52,194 nucleotides of DNA from Spirochaetales bacterium (GTDB lineage: Bacteria; Spirochaetota; Spirochaetia; SZUA-6; JAFGRV01), in assembly GCA_016935735.1 (NCBI GenBank), contig JAFGQK010000374.1, positions 1-52,194 of the forward strand, written 5' to 3'. The position numbers were made by a program, and so were the translations under genes. Below are positions 1-8,298 of the stretch, piece by piece (position 1 is the first letter of the stretch; each line of letters begins with the position of its first letter). The notes below the pieces were generated by a model that was not told the origin of the DNA, ran no database searches, and saw only the letters and a list, made by a program, of their open reading frames with translations.

Positions 1-85
1 TGCCGGAGACCGGACTTGAACCGGTACAGCTTATTCAACCGGGGGATTTTAAGTCCCCTGTGTCTACCAATTCCACCACTCCGGC
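1..85 (-). tRNA. tRNA-Leu (anticodon UAA)
   Basis: On the minus strand the ends pair as a 7-bp acceptor stem (GCCGGAG with CTCCGGC) with discriminator A at base 1. The anticodon arm is GGGGA-CTTAAAA-TCCCC, so the anticodon is UAA, reading UUA leucine codons. A D-arm (GGAATTGGTAGAC), a long class II variable arm and a T-arm with GGTTCAAGTCC follow. Length 85 nt fits tRNA-Leu. Whether CCA is encoded cannot be seen because the gene ends at the window edge. Confidence 0.96.
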
Positions 86-90
86 AACTA

Positions 91-119
91 TCTGAAACCT
101 TACTTATTCAGGTTTCAGA
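91..119. repeat. Inverted repeat just upstream of tRNA-Leu
   Basis: A perfect 10-bp stem (TCTGAAACCT / AGGTTTCAGA) with a 9-nt loop lies 5 bp from the tRNA 5' end. It sits between the OmpA terminator and the tRNA and could act as a processing or termination structure. It lacks a clear U-run, so its role is open. Confidence 0.6.
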
Positions 120-129
120 CTGTTGTAAT

Positions 130-158
130 AAAAGATTCCGGTAATACCGGTATCTTTT
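130..158 (-). terminator. Terminator after the OmpA operon
   Basis: A near-perfect inverted repeat (arms 130-143 and 145-158, one T-T mismatch) has a CCGGTA/TACCGG core. Read on the minus strand it ends in ATCTTTTATT, which fits a rho-independent terminator for the SPFH, NAD-kinase-like and OmpA genes. Confidence 0.6.
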
Positions 159-218
159 ATCATAGTAACACAGGCGCCTGAAAAGAGTCAAGTACCTGTT
201 ACAAAAAGTTTAATAACT

Positions 219-1433
219 CTAATCTTCCAGTATTATTATTTCCACACGCCTGTTCTTTTTCATATTCTCTTCCGTATCGTTCGGTGCAACAGGTTCAGTT
301 GCACCGCGGCCTTCGTAAAGAAACCGTTTTGCTTCCAGTCCCCTGCTTACAAAATAATCGACAATTGCTTTTGCCCTTTTTACAGAGAGTTCATACTGTT
401 CTTTTTCCGTCCCTGCTTTTGCCGTGTGTCCCACAACCAGGAACGTTCTGTTTTTTATCTTTTTAAGCTGTTCTGCCAGTGCAGCCAGTCTTTTCGTTTC
501 TTCCGGTAAAATAATGGCCTGATCCGCGACAAAATGAATGTTGTTCAAGACCATTTTTACCCCTTCTTCTGTTTCTGCAATATCAATATCCTTTAGATCT
601 TTATCCTTTTTCATATCCTCTTCTATATCTTCAACGATCTTTTCCTTATCCATTCTTTCGATCATATTAAAATAGGTGGTGGTAACCCCCTTCAATGTCA
701 TGGAAGTTCCATCCGAAAACTGGTATTCTTCCCCGCCAAGATTCTCGATGATCTGGTCTACCATTGACACCGGCTTTGAGTTTTTTTGGTCGAATTTGAT
801 TGTCACTTTATGACCGGCATACTTGATTTCCTTTATCCGGGAATCTCCTTTCGGGTCATCGCCCGATTTATACCGGAGGGCATATTGTGCGGTAATAAGG
901 TGATATGATTGATCCTTTTCTTCCTTTATTCCCTGGTATACATATTCGCAATAGAACTTAACCCTGGTGAAAACGCCATCCCGGAAAGGCTCGATATACC
1001 GGATACCATAAGCCCTCCATGAGTCGCCGGGATTCAATTTTTTATTGGGGAAAACCGGGAAATCCCTAGTTGTCGGATAATAATTGTCCCCGGACATAAC
1101 ATACCTTCCATCCGGTGTTATACTGAATTGAGCAGGAATAATAGTATCTATCTGGTTTGCAATAAGGTTTGTATTGTGTTTTGTCTCTTCAAATATATAA
1201 AACCTGCCATTGACACTGAACCCGCCTTCGGAGCGGGGAATAACATCCATTATTCCTTTTACCTGTCTGGATACAAAGCCATGATACTTTCCATTCAGAT
1301 ATTTACGAAAATCAGAAATCTCGGTAATTTTGTATTTTTCCCCCGGTATATAATTTATGGTAAACATTTCTTCTGCAAAAATAAAAGGGAAAAATAAAAA
1401 GAATAAAAAGAATACATAGAATGCTTTTTTCAT
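219..1433 (-). CDS. OmpA-family outer-membrane/peptidoglycan-binding protein
   Basis: Exported 404-aa protein. The start chosen is the ATG at 1433, which gives a signal peptide (MKKAF then a long Phe/Leu-rich stretch) behind a GGAGCAGG ribosome site. An upstream in-frame ATG at 1517 would add 28 residues overlapping the previous gene and is less likely. The last 75 residues form an OmpA-like peptidoglycan-binding domain with the VVGHTAKAG strand, SVKRAKAIVDYFVSRG helix, GRGATEPVAPNDTEENMKKN loop and the terminal RRVEI strand. The N-terminal 300 residues are beta-rich and unrecognised. It probably links the outer membrane to the cell wall. It is the last gene of the minus-strand set beginning at the SPFH gene. 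Confidence 0.88.
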   Translation of the reverse strand: MKKAFYVFFLFFLFFPFIFAEEMFTINYIPGEKYKITEISDFRKYLNGKYHGFVSRQVKGIMDVIPRSEGGFSVNGRFYIFEETKHNTNLIANQIDTIIPAQFSITPDGRYVMSGDNYYPTTRDFPVFPNKKLNPGDSWRAYGIRYIEPFRDGVFTRVKFYCEYVYQGIKEEKDQSYHLITAQYALRYKSGDDPKGDSRIKEIKYAGHKVTIKFDQKNSKPVSMVDQIIENLGGEEYQFSDGTSMTLKGVTTTYFNMIERMDKEKIVEDIEEDMKKDKDLKDIDIAETEEGVKMVLNNIHFVADQAIILPEETKRLAALAEQLKKIKNRTFLVVGHTAKAGTEKEQYELSVKRAKAIVDYFVSRGLEAKRFLYEGRGATEPVAPNDTEENMKKNRRVEIIILED

Positions 1434-1485
1434 ATATCCTGCTCCTTCTCCCAACATATCTCCTTTTATCAATTTTATCAAATAG

Positions 1486-2511
1486 TCAGACCACCAATCT
1501 CCCCTTTTTTTCTGCAATCGAAATAACCGCTTTCATCCCGGATGTAAAAGAAATATAGTCCTTTTCTATACCATCACTGAAAATAACCCCGGAATCCGGC
1601 ATGTAAGATAAAATCCTAAGTGGTTTTTCCCTTGTTATTTTACCGAATACGATATCCGTACTGCTTGTCATGCTGGGAAAAGGTTCCCTAACGGAAAAAT
1701 ACAGGTAATCTGCATCCCAGTTCATCTTTTCAAGGGATGCTTTACCGGATACGTTTTGTGGGCCGGCATTTTTCCCCTGGTCAGTCCCGGCACCATTTTT
1801 ATTCTGTCTGGTACTCCGATTATGGTTCCGGTCAGTACCCTGGAGTGTCAATTCATTTACGATTTTAGAGGCACCAATAATAATGCTTTTCAGCCATGCC
1901 GTGGAACCCAGTCCGGTCGATATGATAATCCCGCTCGATGAATGCTGTTCACTTTTTTCACCATGGGTAATCGAATACCGGGCAGATATGTGGGTCTGTG
2001 CCCCGATAAAAAGATCATTCACCCCGTACAGGTATTCACCATTCTGCAGGGTCGCTTTTACCATGGTTACTTCTTTTATCCTGTATTTTTCCTGAAGAAA
2101 CCCGGGAATGACGAGGTGAAGTTCACCTGCTTTAAAGGGAAGAAGGATGCCATCCCACCTGCCGGGGTCGGGATTTACCCCGATACAGGGCTGGCCATTC
2201 AGGTATTTCAGGGTATTTGCAACAAGGCCGTCGCGTCCAAGTACGACGACAATATCCTTTTTCCCGAATATAAAATTGGGTAAATACTGTCTCTGTATAA
2301 CCTGGAGCCGTCCAACCTGGTTTATCGCAGTTATGGATGCGGCAAATGCTTCCCGGTATAGTTCATCTTCGGCTAAATAATCATTAAAATCCGCCCCAAG
2401 ATGCTCCACATAAAATTTTGCCTGGGTAACCGAATTGAATCTCTTTTTTAGATATTCAAGACGTGTCATGCTGGTAACAAGAATAATCTTTTCTTCTGTC
2501 TGCCGTTTCAT
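1486..2511 (-). CDS. NAD kinase-like (ATP-NAD kinase fold) protein
   Basis: 341 aa, starting 3 bp after the stop of the SPFH gene, so the two are probably co-translated. It shows a divergent NAD-kinase fold: VVVLGRDGLVANTL in place of the usual GGDG substrate loop, then GVNPDPGRWDGILLPF, and the second conserved block SSGIIISTGLGSTAW, matching the S-T-P-T-G-S-T-A-Y loop. A polar Asn/Gly/Lys-rich insertion at about residues 225-262 is not typical of NAD kinases. The GRDG change keeps the catalytic Asp. NAD phosphorylation is plausible but a different nucleotide or lipid substrate is possible. Confidence 0.75.
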   Translation of the reverse strand: MKRQTEEKIILVTSMTRLEYLKKRFNSVTQAKFYVEHLGADFNDYLAEDELYREAFAASITAINQVGRLQVIQRQYLPNFIFGKKDIVVVLGRDGLVANTLKYLNGQPCIGVNPDPGRWDGILLPFKAGELHLVIPGFLQEKYRIKEVTMVKATLQNGEYLYGVNDLFIGAQTHISARYSITHGEKSEQHSSSGIIISTGLGSTAWLKSIIIGASKIVNELTLQGTDRNHNRSTRQNKNGAGTDQGKNAGPQNVSGKASLEKMNWDADYLYFSVREPFPSMTSSTDIVFGKITREKPLRILSYMPDSGVIFSDGIEKDYISFTSGMKAVISIAEKKGRLVV

Positions 2512-2514
2512 AGC

Positions 2515-3528
2515 TTAAGGTTTTTCGATTATTTCCCTTAAAAGGTCTGGTGTTATATTCAGGTGTCCGATTTTTTCCGCCTTTTTAGCCAGCCCCTCAA
2601 AGGCAAGGGCTATAAGCTTATTCGGCTCCATGCCTATTGTCGCCAGGGATGTAAGGATTTCCGGGTTTATTTTATCCAGGGCATTCATCACGGCACTTAT
2701 GCTGTAAGCCCTGGAATCCGCTTCTATCCTTGCATTTTCTACAGCACTGGCAACAAGTTTTTTCCGGTTGTTTTCCTGTGTAATCCTGAAATCCATATCC
2801 TCTTTTTCCAATTCATTTTTTTTCTGCTGGACAAGTTTATCGATTTCGAGTTGCTTCTCCCTTATCTCTTTCTTTTTATTTTCAACAGCGATCTCTGTAT
2901 TCAGTTCATTCTCCTTGATTTTCCGTTCCTGTTCCAGGGCAGAATTTCTCCTTGTATAAATTGCATCATCAGCCTTCTGCAATATCTGCTCTCTTGTTTC
3001 CGCTTCCAGGGCACGCTGGGTTTCCGGTGATGGTTTAATGGCGAGTATGGACAACCCGAGAAGTTCTATTCCCAGGGAAGTGATTTCCCTGTTATTTTTC
3101 ATTTCCGAGAGGGTTTTTATCGTAAGGACCTCTGCCGCTTTTAAGGCTTCCCGCAATGGAAGGGACATGATTTCCTTTTTCATACTCACCCGGATAATAT
3201 TAATCACCCGCTGGGGTAGCTTTTCCGGGTCATCGGAAATATAATTTTCACCGTCTTTCCCGAGGGTATAATTAAGCAAACCTGCGATCTTCACAGGATC
3301 GGAGACCCGGTAGGCAAGCTGGCCCTGGATGGTAAGTTCCTGGAAATCCGACGAGATTTCTTCGAAAATAAACGGGGCCTCCTGGCTTCCCGAAGGGACA
3401 GACACAAGGGATGTTGTGGGTGCATAGTAATAAAATGAAAGCCCGGGTCCTTTTTTAACGATTTTCCCTTTTTTATATTTCAGAACATATGTGGTAGGAT
3501 GAAATTTAATAAACCGGATACCAAACAT
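2515..3528 (-). CDS. SPFH/Band 7 domain protein
   Basis: 337 aa. Residues 1-170 match a stomatin/prohibitin-flotillin (SPFH) domain: the TYVLKYKKGKIVKKGPGLSFYY opening, the internal VPSGSQEAPF strand and the ELTIQGQLAYRVSDP motif. Residues 175-275 form a charged Glu/Lys coiled coil (KKKEIREKQLEIDKLVQQKK). There is no signal peptide or transmembrane helix, so this is a cytosolic or peripherally attached scaffold, unlike membrane stomatins. It heads a three-gene minus-strand unit with the NAD-kinase-like and OmpA genes. Confidence 0.87.
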   Translation of the reverse strand: MFGIRFIKFHPTTYVLKYKKGKIVKKGPGLSFYYYAPTTSLVSVPSGSQEAPFIFEEISSDFQELTIQGQLAYRVSDPVKIAGLLNYTLGKDGENYISDDPEKLPQRVINIIRVSMKKEIMSLPLREALKAAEVLTIKTLSEMKNNREITSLGIELLGLSILAIKPSPETQRALEAETREQILQKADDAIYTRRNSALEQERKIKENELNTEIAVENKKKEIREKQLEIDKLVQQKKNELEKEDMDFRITQENNRKKLVASAVENARIEADSRAYSISAVMNALDKINPEILTSLATIGMEPNKLIALAFEGLAKKAEKIGHLNITPDLLREIIEKP

Positions 3529-3677
3529 TTTTTATTTCTCCTTATGTGATGATGTTGTTTGTTATTATTGTAATTCAAAGGGAGACCTTTTTGCAAATTT
3601 TTATAAGAATGAAAAAGTTTAAATACAGTGAAAACAAGTAAGGTTTTTCATAGAAGTTTTTTCATTCATCATTTTTA

Positions 3678-3712
3678 CAGGAGGTATCCGAAAAAAAACC
3701 GGATACCTCCTG
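3678..3712. terminator. Strong hairpin downstream of pectate lyase
   Basis: Perfect 13-bp stem (3678-3690 with 3700-3712) with an A-rich 9-nt loop, 15 bp past the pectate lyase stop. There is no strong U-run after it on either strand. It most likely ends or stabilises the pectate lyase mRNA. Confidence 0.6.
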
Positions 3713-3727
3713 CTTATGCTATACAAT

Positions 3728-4939
3728 TTAAATCTTGCCGGCACCGGCACCATTGCGAACAATCGAGGGGATACTGGATGCATTATCGAGTGAATAACTA
3801 TAGGGGAATGACGGTACGCTGCCCTGTGTCTGGGGCGAATTCCCGCAATTATCATAGATATTGTTTCTTTCAACAAGGTCTCCCGGGCCGGAGGAACCGT
3901 ATCCTACAAGGGTCGGGTCATCTACCCCGGAAAAGTAATTCCCTTCCACCAGGACATCGGCATTCATGGTGGAAGCTACCCCATATTCATTTCCGATATA
4001 GTAGTTATTAAGAACATGAACATGCCCGAACCGGATCCGCGGGTGTCTTGTATCCGTATTGTCGAAAAAGTTATGATGATAGGTCACCTTAAGGTTTCCT
4101 GTATCCTGGCCTGTATTATCATCTGAATGACCAAGTAAACAGGTTTTCCCATGATTATAGAAATGATTCCATGAAACGGTAATGTATGAAGAACCGCGTT
4201 TAATATCCACAAGCCCGTCATACCCGTTGGTAAAAGAACAGTGATCTATCCATATATTCGTGGAATATTCCTGGACATTGATTGAATCATCATCCGCATT
4301 GGTAAAAGTGATGTTTTGAATAATAATATTATTCTGGCCGCTTATATTAAGCCCGAAGCCGGATATTGTGGAACTCGAACCGGAACCGATGATACTTTTA
4401 TTCGATCCTGTTTTCATCATCCCTGATCCGGTGATTGTACCGGATATCCTGACAATTCTTCTCTCTGATCCGGAAACAGCACTTTCCAGGTCACTGTAAT
4501 TTGAAACTGTCACTGTCGTCCCGTCTGAACCTCCTGTTGTGCCCCCGTTCTGACTCGCGAATCCGATTACCCCGGGTTGTTGCGGGGGATTCGTTGGCCC
4601 CGGCGTATCCTGCGGCGGATCTGTAGGAACAGGTGTCACCTGGCCCGGGAATTCATCGATAAGACCGACATAATACTGGGCTACCAGGAGGGCATCGACT
4701 ATGTCGATGTTGTAATCTGCATTCACATCAGCAGCAGCCTGGTTAAAGTTCCCGGGATTCAGGCTTACATAGAACTGGGCAATAAGAAGAGCGTCGACAA
4801 TATCAATCGTCCCATTGGTATTCACATCCCCGAGGACTGTCTGGGCATATCCTGAGACAGAGATAAATAAAAATAATACCACGTAAATAAAGAATGCCGG
4901 AACCGGGTTGAATTTTTGTTCTTTTCTTTTTTTCATCAT
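3728..4939 (-). CDS. Secreted pectate lyase (PL1) with N-terminal dockerin-like domain
   Basis: 403 aa with a signal peptide (about residues 1-32, ending SGYAQ). Residues 37-93 are a type I dockerin-like pair of Ca-binding F-hands (GDVNTNGTIDIVDALLIAQ and ADVNADYNIDIVDALLVAQ). A Pro/Thr linker (about 98-122) leads to a family 1 polysaccharide lyase right-handed beta-helix. Visible PL1 features are the Asp cluster NADDDSINV, IWIDHCSFTNGYDGLVDI, and RHPRIRFGHVHVLNNYY, which carries the catalytic Arg. It should cleave polygalacturonate by Ca-dependent beta-elimination outside the cell. It stands alone, with a good RBS (AAGGGAGAAAA) before the first of two ATGs. No cohesin partner is visible in this window. 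Confidence 0.93.
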   Translation of the reverse strand: MMKKRKEQKFNPVPAFFIYVVLFLFISVSGYAQTVLGDVNTNGTIDIVDALLIAQFYVSLNPGNFNQAAADVNADYNIDIVDALLVAQYYVGLIDEFPGQVTPVPTDPPQDTPGPTNPPQQPGVIGFASQNGGTTGGSDGTTVTVSNYSDLESAVSGSERRIVRISGTITGSGMMKTGSNKSIIGSGSSSTISGFGLNISGQNNIIIQNITFTNADDDSINVQEYSTNIWIDHCSFTNGYDGLVDIKRGSSYITVSWNHFYNHGKTCLLGHSDDNTGQDTGNLKVTYHHNFFDNTDTRHPRIRFGHVHVLNNYYIGNEYGVASTMNADVLVEGNYFSGVDDPTLVGYGSSGPGDLVERNNIYDNCGNSPQTQGSVPSFPYSYSLDNASSIPSIVRNGAGAGKI

Positions 4940-5138
4940 TTTTCTCCCTTCTTTTAAATGATTTTTTGATTTCTCCTTTTACCTGGCTTTTTATATCCCT
5001 ATCTATTGTGTTTTATTTTAAGGTAAGAAGGTATTCTCGTCAAGGATAAATCGCTATGATTGCCATAATATTATGGTTTTGCTTTATAAATTATGATTGG
5101 GGTACACTATTTTAGAAAGCGAGCAGGCTGATTCTGGA

Positions 5139-6770
5139 TTATTTCCGTACGGGATTTTTTACTTTTTTTAAAGCCTTGCGAAGCACAGGAATTAACCGTG
5201 CACTTACACTTAATGTTGAAAAACCAATCTCTTTTAAAATGGGCAGGTACCTGGTATTTCCTGCAATCTCACCGCAAATTGAAACAGAACGGTTCAGCTT
5301 TGCAGCAGCTGTTGCGATGGTTTTCAGTAAATTCCAGAAAACCTTTTTATCCGGGGTATAATCGTACGCTACGTATTCATTGTCCCTGTCTACAATAAAA
5401 AGATATTGTATTAAATCATTGGTGCCGATACTTGCAAAATCCGACTCTTTCAGTAATTCATCTGCCTGGAGGCATGCAGATGGTACCTCGAACATCACCC
5501 CATGGTATATTTCCCCGGAATGTATATCTGAAACAGCATGAAGAACGGTATTTTTTAAAAGAAGAAACTGCTCAAGATCAATAATGAGGGGATACAGTAT
5601 ATATACAGGCCCAAATACAGAGGCCCTGGCCAGAGCTCTTGCCTGGGTTTTAAGTAATTTTTTCCTTGCTACTAAAAGCCTGCTTCCGCGAAATCCCAGG
5701 GCAGGATTAGCCTCTTTGGGGAGTTCCAGAAAATCTGCAGATTTTTCCCCGCCAATATCAAGAAGCCGGAAATAGATAGGCAGGCCATTCATGGATTTTA
5801 ACACACTTGAATAAATATCGAATTGTTCATCTTCAGAAAGATATCTGCCCCTTGCAAGGAACTCGAATTCTGTTCGATACAATCCGATTCCTTCTGCCTT
5901 CATGGCCAGAGCTTCCTTAATATCCTGCTGAAAGCTTATATTTGCCATTACCTGGGTCCCCTTTACAGGCTCTTCTGCAACAGGGCTTTTTAAAACAAAG
6001 GTTTTCTTTACCCTGTGTTGAGCTATCGTTTCCTGGCTCGGCCATATGACAACCTCACCAATATCCCCATTTATCAAGATTTCCGTTCCGCAGGATACGA
6101 GACTGTGGATATTTTTAATGCCGCTTACCGCAGGAACACCCAGGGATTTTGCCAGGATGGCTGCATGAGAAAGCTTTCCCCCATGCTCGGTAACAAAACC
6201 GGCAGTATTCCGGGCATCAAGACCTATAGTAAGACCTGGTGTGAGTTCCCTTGCAACAATAATCCTGTTTTTTCCCATTTCGCATTGTTCCAATCCGCTA
6301 CAGAGAAAAGTAGGATTCACCTCTGCAAGAACATCCAGAAGCCTTCGTTTTATCTCACCAATATCCGTTGCCCGGGCTTTAATGTATTCATTATCAACAT
6401 CCAGAAGACGCGCCTCATATGAATCCATTACCCGGTTAACAGCTGACTCTGCATTCACTCCCCTGTTTCCGATCTCTGTAAAAAGATCCTCATGAACAGT
6501 CTCATCCTCCAGAATCATCTTCTGGGCTACAAATATCTTTGATTCCGCCACCCCGATTCGTTCTTCAACATCTTCTATAACATTCCCAAGTTGTTCACCT
6601 GCAATTTTTACAGCACTTAACAGGCGGTCCTTTTCCTTCTGGATATCGTCTATCTCATATTCCGGAATATTCCTGTGCCTGTCTTCATTAATAAGACAGA
6701 CTTTTGCTAAAACGATTCCTTCACTAATCTGTATTCCTTTAAGATGTGTTTCTGCTCCTATCTTGTTCAT
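5139..6770 (-). CDS. ptsI: Phosphoenolpyruvate-protein phosphotransferase (PTS enzyme I)
   Basis: 543 aa, slightly short of the usual 570-580. Enzyme I takes phosphate from PEP on its active-site His and passes it to HPr. The phospho-His block is TEHGGKLSHAAILAKSLGVPAV. The PEP-binding barrel shows GIGLYRTEFEFLARG, ALGFRGSRLL, MFEVPSACLQA (usual MIEVPSA), SIGTNDLIQYLFIVDRDNE and CGEIAGN with the catalytic Cys. The N-terminal HPr-binding helical region (40-140) is present. No HPr or EII gene adjoins it, so it may serve regulatory or scattered PTS components. In-frame stops immediately precede the ATG, fixing the start. The only purine-rich SD lies about 20 nt upstream inside a hairpin. Confidence 0.92.
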   Translation of the reverse strand: MNKIGAETHLKGIQISEGIVLAKVCLINEDRHRNIPEYEIDDIQKEKDRLLSAVKIAGEQLGNVIEDVEERIGVAESKIFVAQKMILEDETVHEDLFTEIGNRGVNAESAVNRVMDSYEARLLDVDNEYIKARATDIGEIKRRLLDVLAEVNPTFLCSGLEQCEMGKNRIIVARELTPGLTIGLDARNTAGFVTEHGGKLSHAAILAKSLGVPAVSGIKNIHSLVSCGTEILINGDIGEVVIWPSQETIAQHRVKKTFVLKSPVAEEPVKGTQVMANISFQQDIKEALAMKAEGIGLYRTEFEFLARGRYLSEDEQFDIYSSVLKSMNGLPIYFRLLDIGGEKSADFLELPKEANPALGFRGSRLLVARKKLLKTQARALARASVFGPVYILYPLIIDLEQFLLLKNTVLHAVSDIHSGEIYHGVMFEVPSACLQADELLKESDFASIGTNDLIQYLFIVDRDNEYVAYDYTPDKKVFWNLLKTIATAAAKLNRSVSICGEIAGNTRYLPILKEIGFSTLSVSARLIPVLRKALKKVKNPVRK

Positions 6771-6781
6771 TCATTATCAAA

Positions 6782-6891
6782 AGGAAACCTCCTCCTTTGG
6801 AGGTGGTTTATTTCCTCCTTATTATATTGATTATAAAGGCTATGCCTTTCAGATTCTTTTGATTTAGAAAAAGCCACCTGCTCTGCAGGTG
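6782..6891 (-). promoter_or_regulatory. Structured 5' leader of ptsI (three hairpins)
   Basis: Read toward ptsI on the minus strand there are three hairpins. CACCTGC/GCAGGTG (6875-6891) is followed by GGCTTTTTCT and looks like an intrinsic terminator. AAAGGC/GCCTTT lies at 6836-6850. AAACCACCTCC/GGAGGAGGTTT (about 6786-6811, one mismatch) buries the only GGAGG sequence. A terminator-like hairpin inside a leader suggests attenuation or translational control. This is inference from structure only. Confidence 0.45.
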
Positions 6892-7281
6892 ATCTTTTAC
6901 TTTATTCTTACGCAGAAAAGAATAAAAAGTCAAGACATTTTTCAAAACCATAAAAACCGAATTTCGATTGATTGGAAAATAATAGGCGAGTAAGTCCTTT
7001 CTCTATTGAAATCTATAATTTCTACCTGAAGATTGTGATAATATTGTTAAAATCCAGTCTACTTTTTTATATACCTGTATGAAAAATCATACTATCCGGT
7101 TTAAGGTATCGGTACAGATCATTTAAAATTCGTTAAGGAGTTTATAGACCGCATTTGTTCCGAAAGCCAGGGCTTTAAAAGGTATTCATTCATTTTCCGC
7201 ATGTATGATGGAGTTTTGACACCCCACGGGCTCAATCAATAGACATATTCAAAGAAAATCTCTTTTTTTTGTGACTATATA
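6892..7281. other. Intergenic region between ptsI leader and zinc operon
   Basis: About 390 bp without a convincing gene. The ptsI promoter should lie here on the minus strand. A coding-like open stretch at 7105-7242 on the plus strand has no start codon of its own and may be a relic. Confidence 0.4.
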
Positions 7282-7310
7282 TTGACATTGGTAATACTTT
7301 GTATTAAAAT
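7282..7310 (+). promoter_or_regulatory. Sigma-70-type promoter of the zinc operon
   Basis: TTGACA (7282-7287), 17-bp spacer, TAAAAT (7305-7310). Transcription would start near 7317, leaving a short leader to the TTG start at 7342. The -10 lies inside an inverted repeat of operator half-sites. Confidence 0.75.
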
Positions 7311-7325
7311 AATACTAAGTAATAC
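7291..7325. promoter_or_regulatory. Metal-regulator operator candidate (TAATAC/GTATTA half-sites)
   Basis: Four half-sites in 35 bp: TAATAC at 7292-7297, 7310-7315 and 7320-7325, and the inverted GTATTA at 7301-7306. The pair 7301-7315 is a perfect inverted repeat with a 3-bp spacer covering the -10. The layout would let a repressor block RNA polymerase. The half-site resembles the GTATGA/TCATAC element known for NikR. Confidence 0.6.
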
Positions 7326-7341
7326 TTTTTTAGGAGATTTT

Positions 7342-8235
7342 TTGAAAAAGATTTTTCTTATTATATTATTCTTTTTCATTCTGCTTCATGCATATTCAAC
7401 AGGGAAATCCGAGGAACCGGAAAAACATGTTGTAAAGGTATTTGTAAGCATTCTCCCCCAGGTTTATTTTGCCGAAAGGCTGGGCGGGAAGCGGGTGTCA
7501 GTGCAGGAACTTGTACCACCCGGGAAAGAACCTCATGTGTATGAACCCACACCCAGGCAAATGGCATCCCTTGCCCGGGCAGATGTGTACTTTCACCTTG
7601 GTCTGCCTTTTGAAAAAGTAATTCTTCCTAAAATAAAAGAAGCTTTCCCGGATGTAAAAATCATTGATACAAGCCAGGATATCAGGCAGAGATATTTTAC
7701 TCATAATGAAGAAAAAAATATGCATGATGAAAAAGGCACCAGTGAAGTCCCGGACCCTCATACCTGGCTTGGAACCCCGGAAGTAAAAATACAGCTTGGA
7801 CATATGGTAAACGCCCTCATCAACATAGATCCGGAGGGAAAGCCCTGGTATGAATCACGCTATAAAGAATTCATTGCAGAGATTGATGCCCTTCATGAAA
7901 GGATTACAAAGGCGCTGGAACCGTTAAAAGGGAAAAGGTTTTATGTATTCCACCCGGCTTTCGGATATTTTGCAGATGAATTTGGTCTTGAACAGGTACC
8001 CATAGAAATAGAAGGAAAAGAACCGGGACCCCGGCAACTTGCAAGAATTATAGAGATGGCACAAAAAGAAGGGGTCAGGGTTATCTTTGTCCAGCCCCAG
8101 TTTTCCCGGAATAATGCAAAAACAATTGCCGGGCATATTGGTGGCGTTGTTATTCCCATAGATCCGCTTAAAAAGGATTGGCGTGAAAATATGGAGGAAA
8201 TAGCCCGTAACATCGAAGAAGGACTCGGTTCATAA
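7342..8235 (+). CDS. znuA: Zinc/manganese ABC transporter substrate-binding protein
   Basis: 297 aa starting at TTG 7342, five bases after AGGAG. A longer in-frame reading from TTG 7282 would begin inside the -35 box and is rejected. A signal peptide (about 1-19, no lipobox Cys) precedes a cluster A-I metal-binding fold. Three His ligands are visible: H65 in KEPHVYEP, H140 in DPHTWL and H204 in FHPAFGYF. The fourth ligand is not resolved by eye. A short acidic/His loop (HNEEKNMHDE) replaces the long His-rich loop of proteobacterial ZnuA, so zinc and manganese cannot be separated. It is first gene of the operon with the regulator-like protein, ATPase and permease. Confidence 0.92.
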   Translation: MKKIFLIILFFFILLHAYSTGKSEEPEKHVVKVFVSILPQVYFAERLGGKRVSVQELVPPGKEPHVYEPTPRQMASLARADVYFHLGLPFEKVILPKIKEAFPDVKIIDTSQDIRQRYFTHNEEKNMHDEKGTSEVPDPHTWLGTPEVKIQLGHMVNALINIDPEGKPWYESRYKEFIAEIDALHERITKALEPLKGKRFYVFHPAFGYFADEFGLEQVPIEIEGKEPGPRQLARIIEMAQKEGVRVIFVQPQFSRNNAKTIAGHIGGVVIPIDPLKKDWRENMEEIARNIEEGLGS

Positions 8236-8240
8236 GGTTT

Positions 8241-8264
8241 CATATGGGCATAATGTCCCATATG
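8241..8264. repeat. Intercistronic hairpin after znuA
   Basis: CATATGGG (8241-8248) and CCCATATG (8257-8264) form an 8-bp stem six bases after the znuA stop. A hairpin behind the binding-protein gene often gives more SBP than permease. A further TAATAC half-site (8270-8275) follows it. Confidence 0.5.
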
Positions 8265-8298
8265 TTATATAATACTATCTTAAACCAGGATTTTTAAT

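Noticed and set aside
7105..7242. Coding-like open stretch before the zinc promoter
   Set aside because: It has a clean 45-codon reading with plausible residues, but no start codon near its beginning, no ribosome site and no family I recognise. It may be a relic; I cannot support it.
7282..7341. Longer N-terminus for znuA
   Set aside because: It would start inside the -35 box of the promoter and lacks a ribosome site; TTG 7342 has AGGAG and gives a proper signal peptide.
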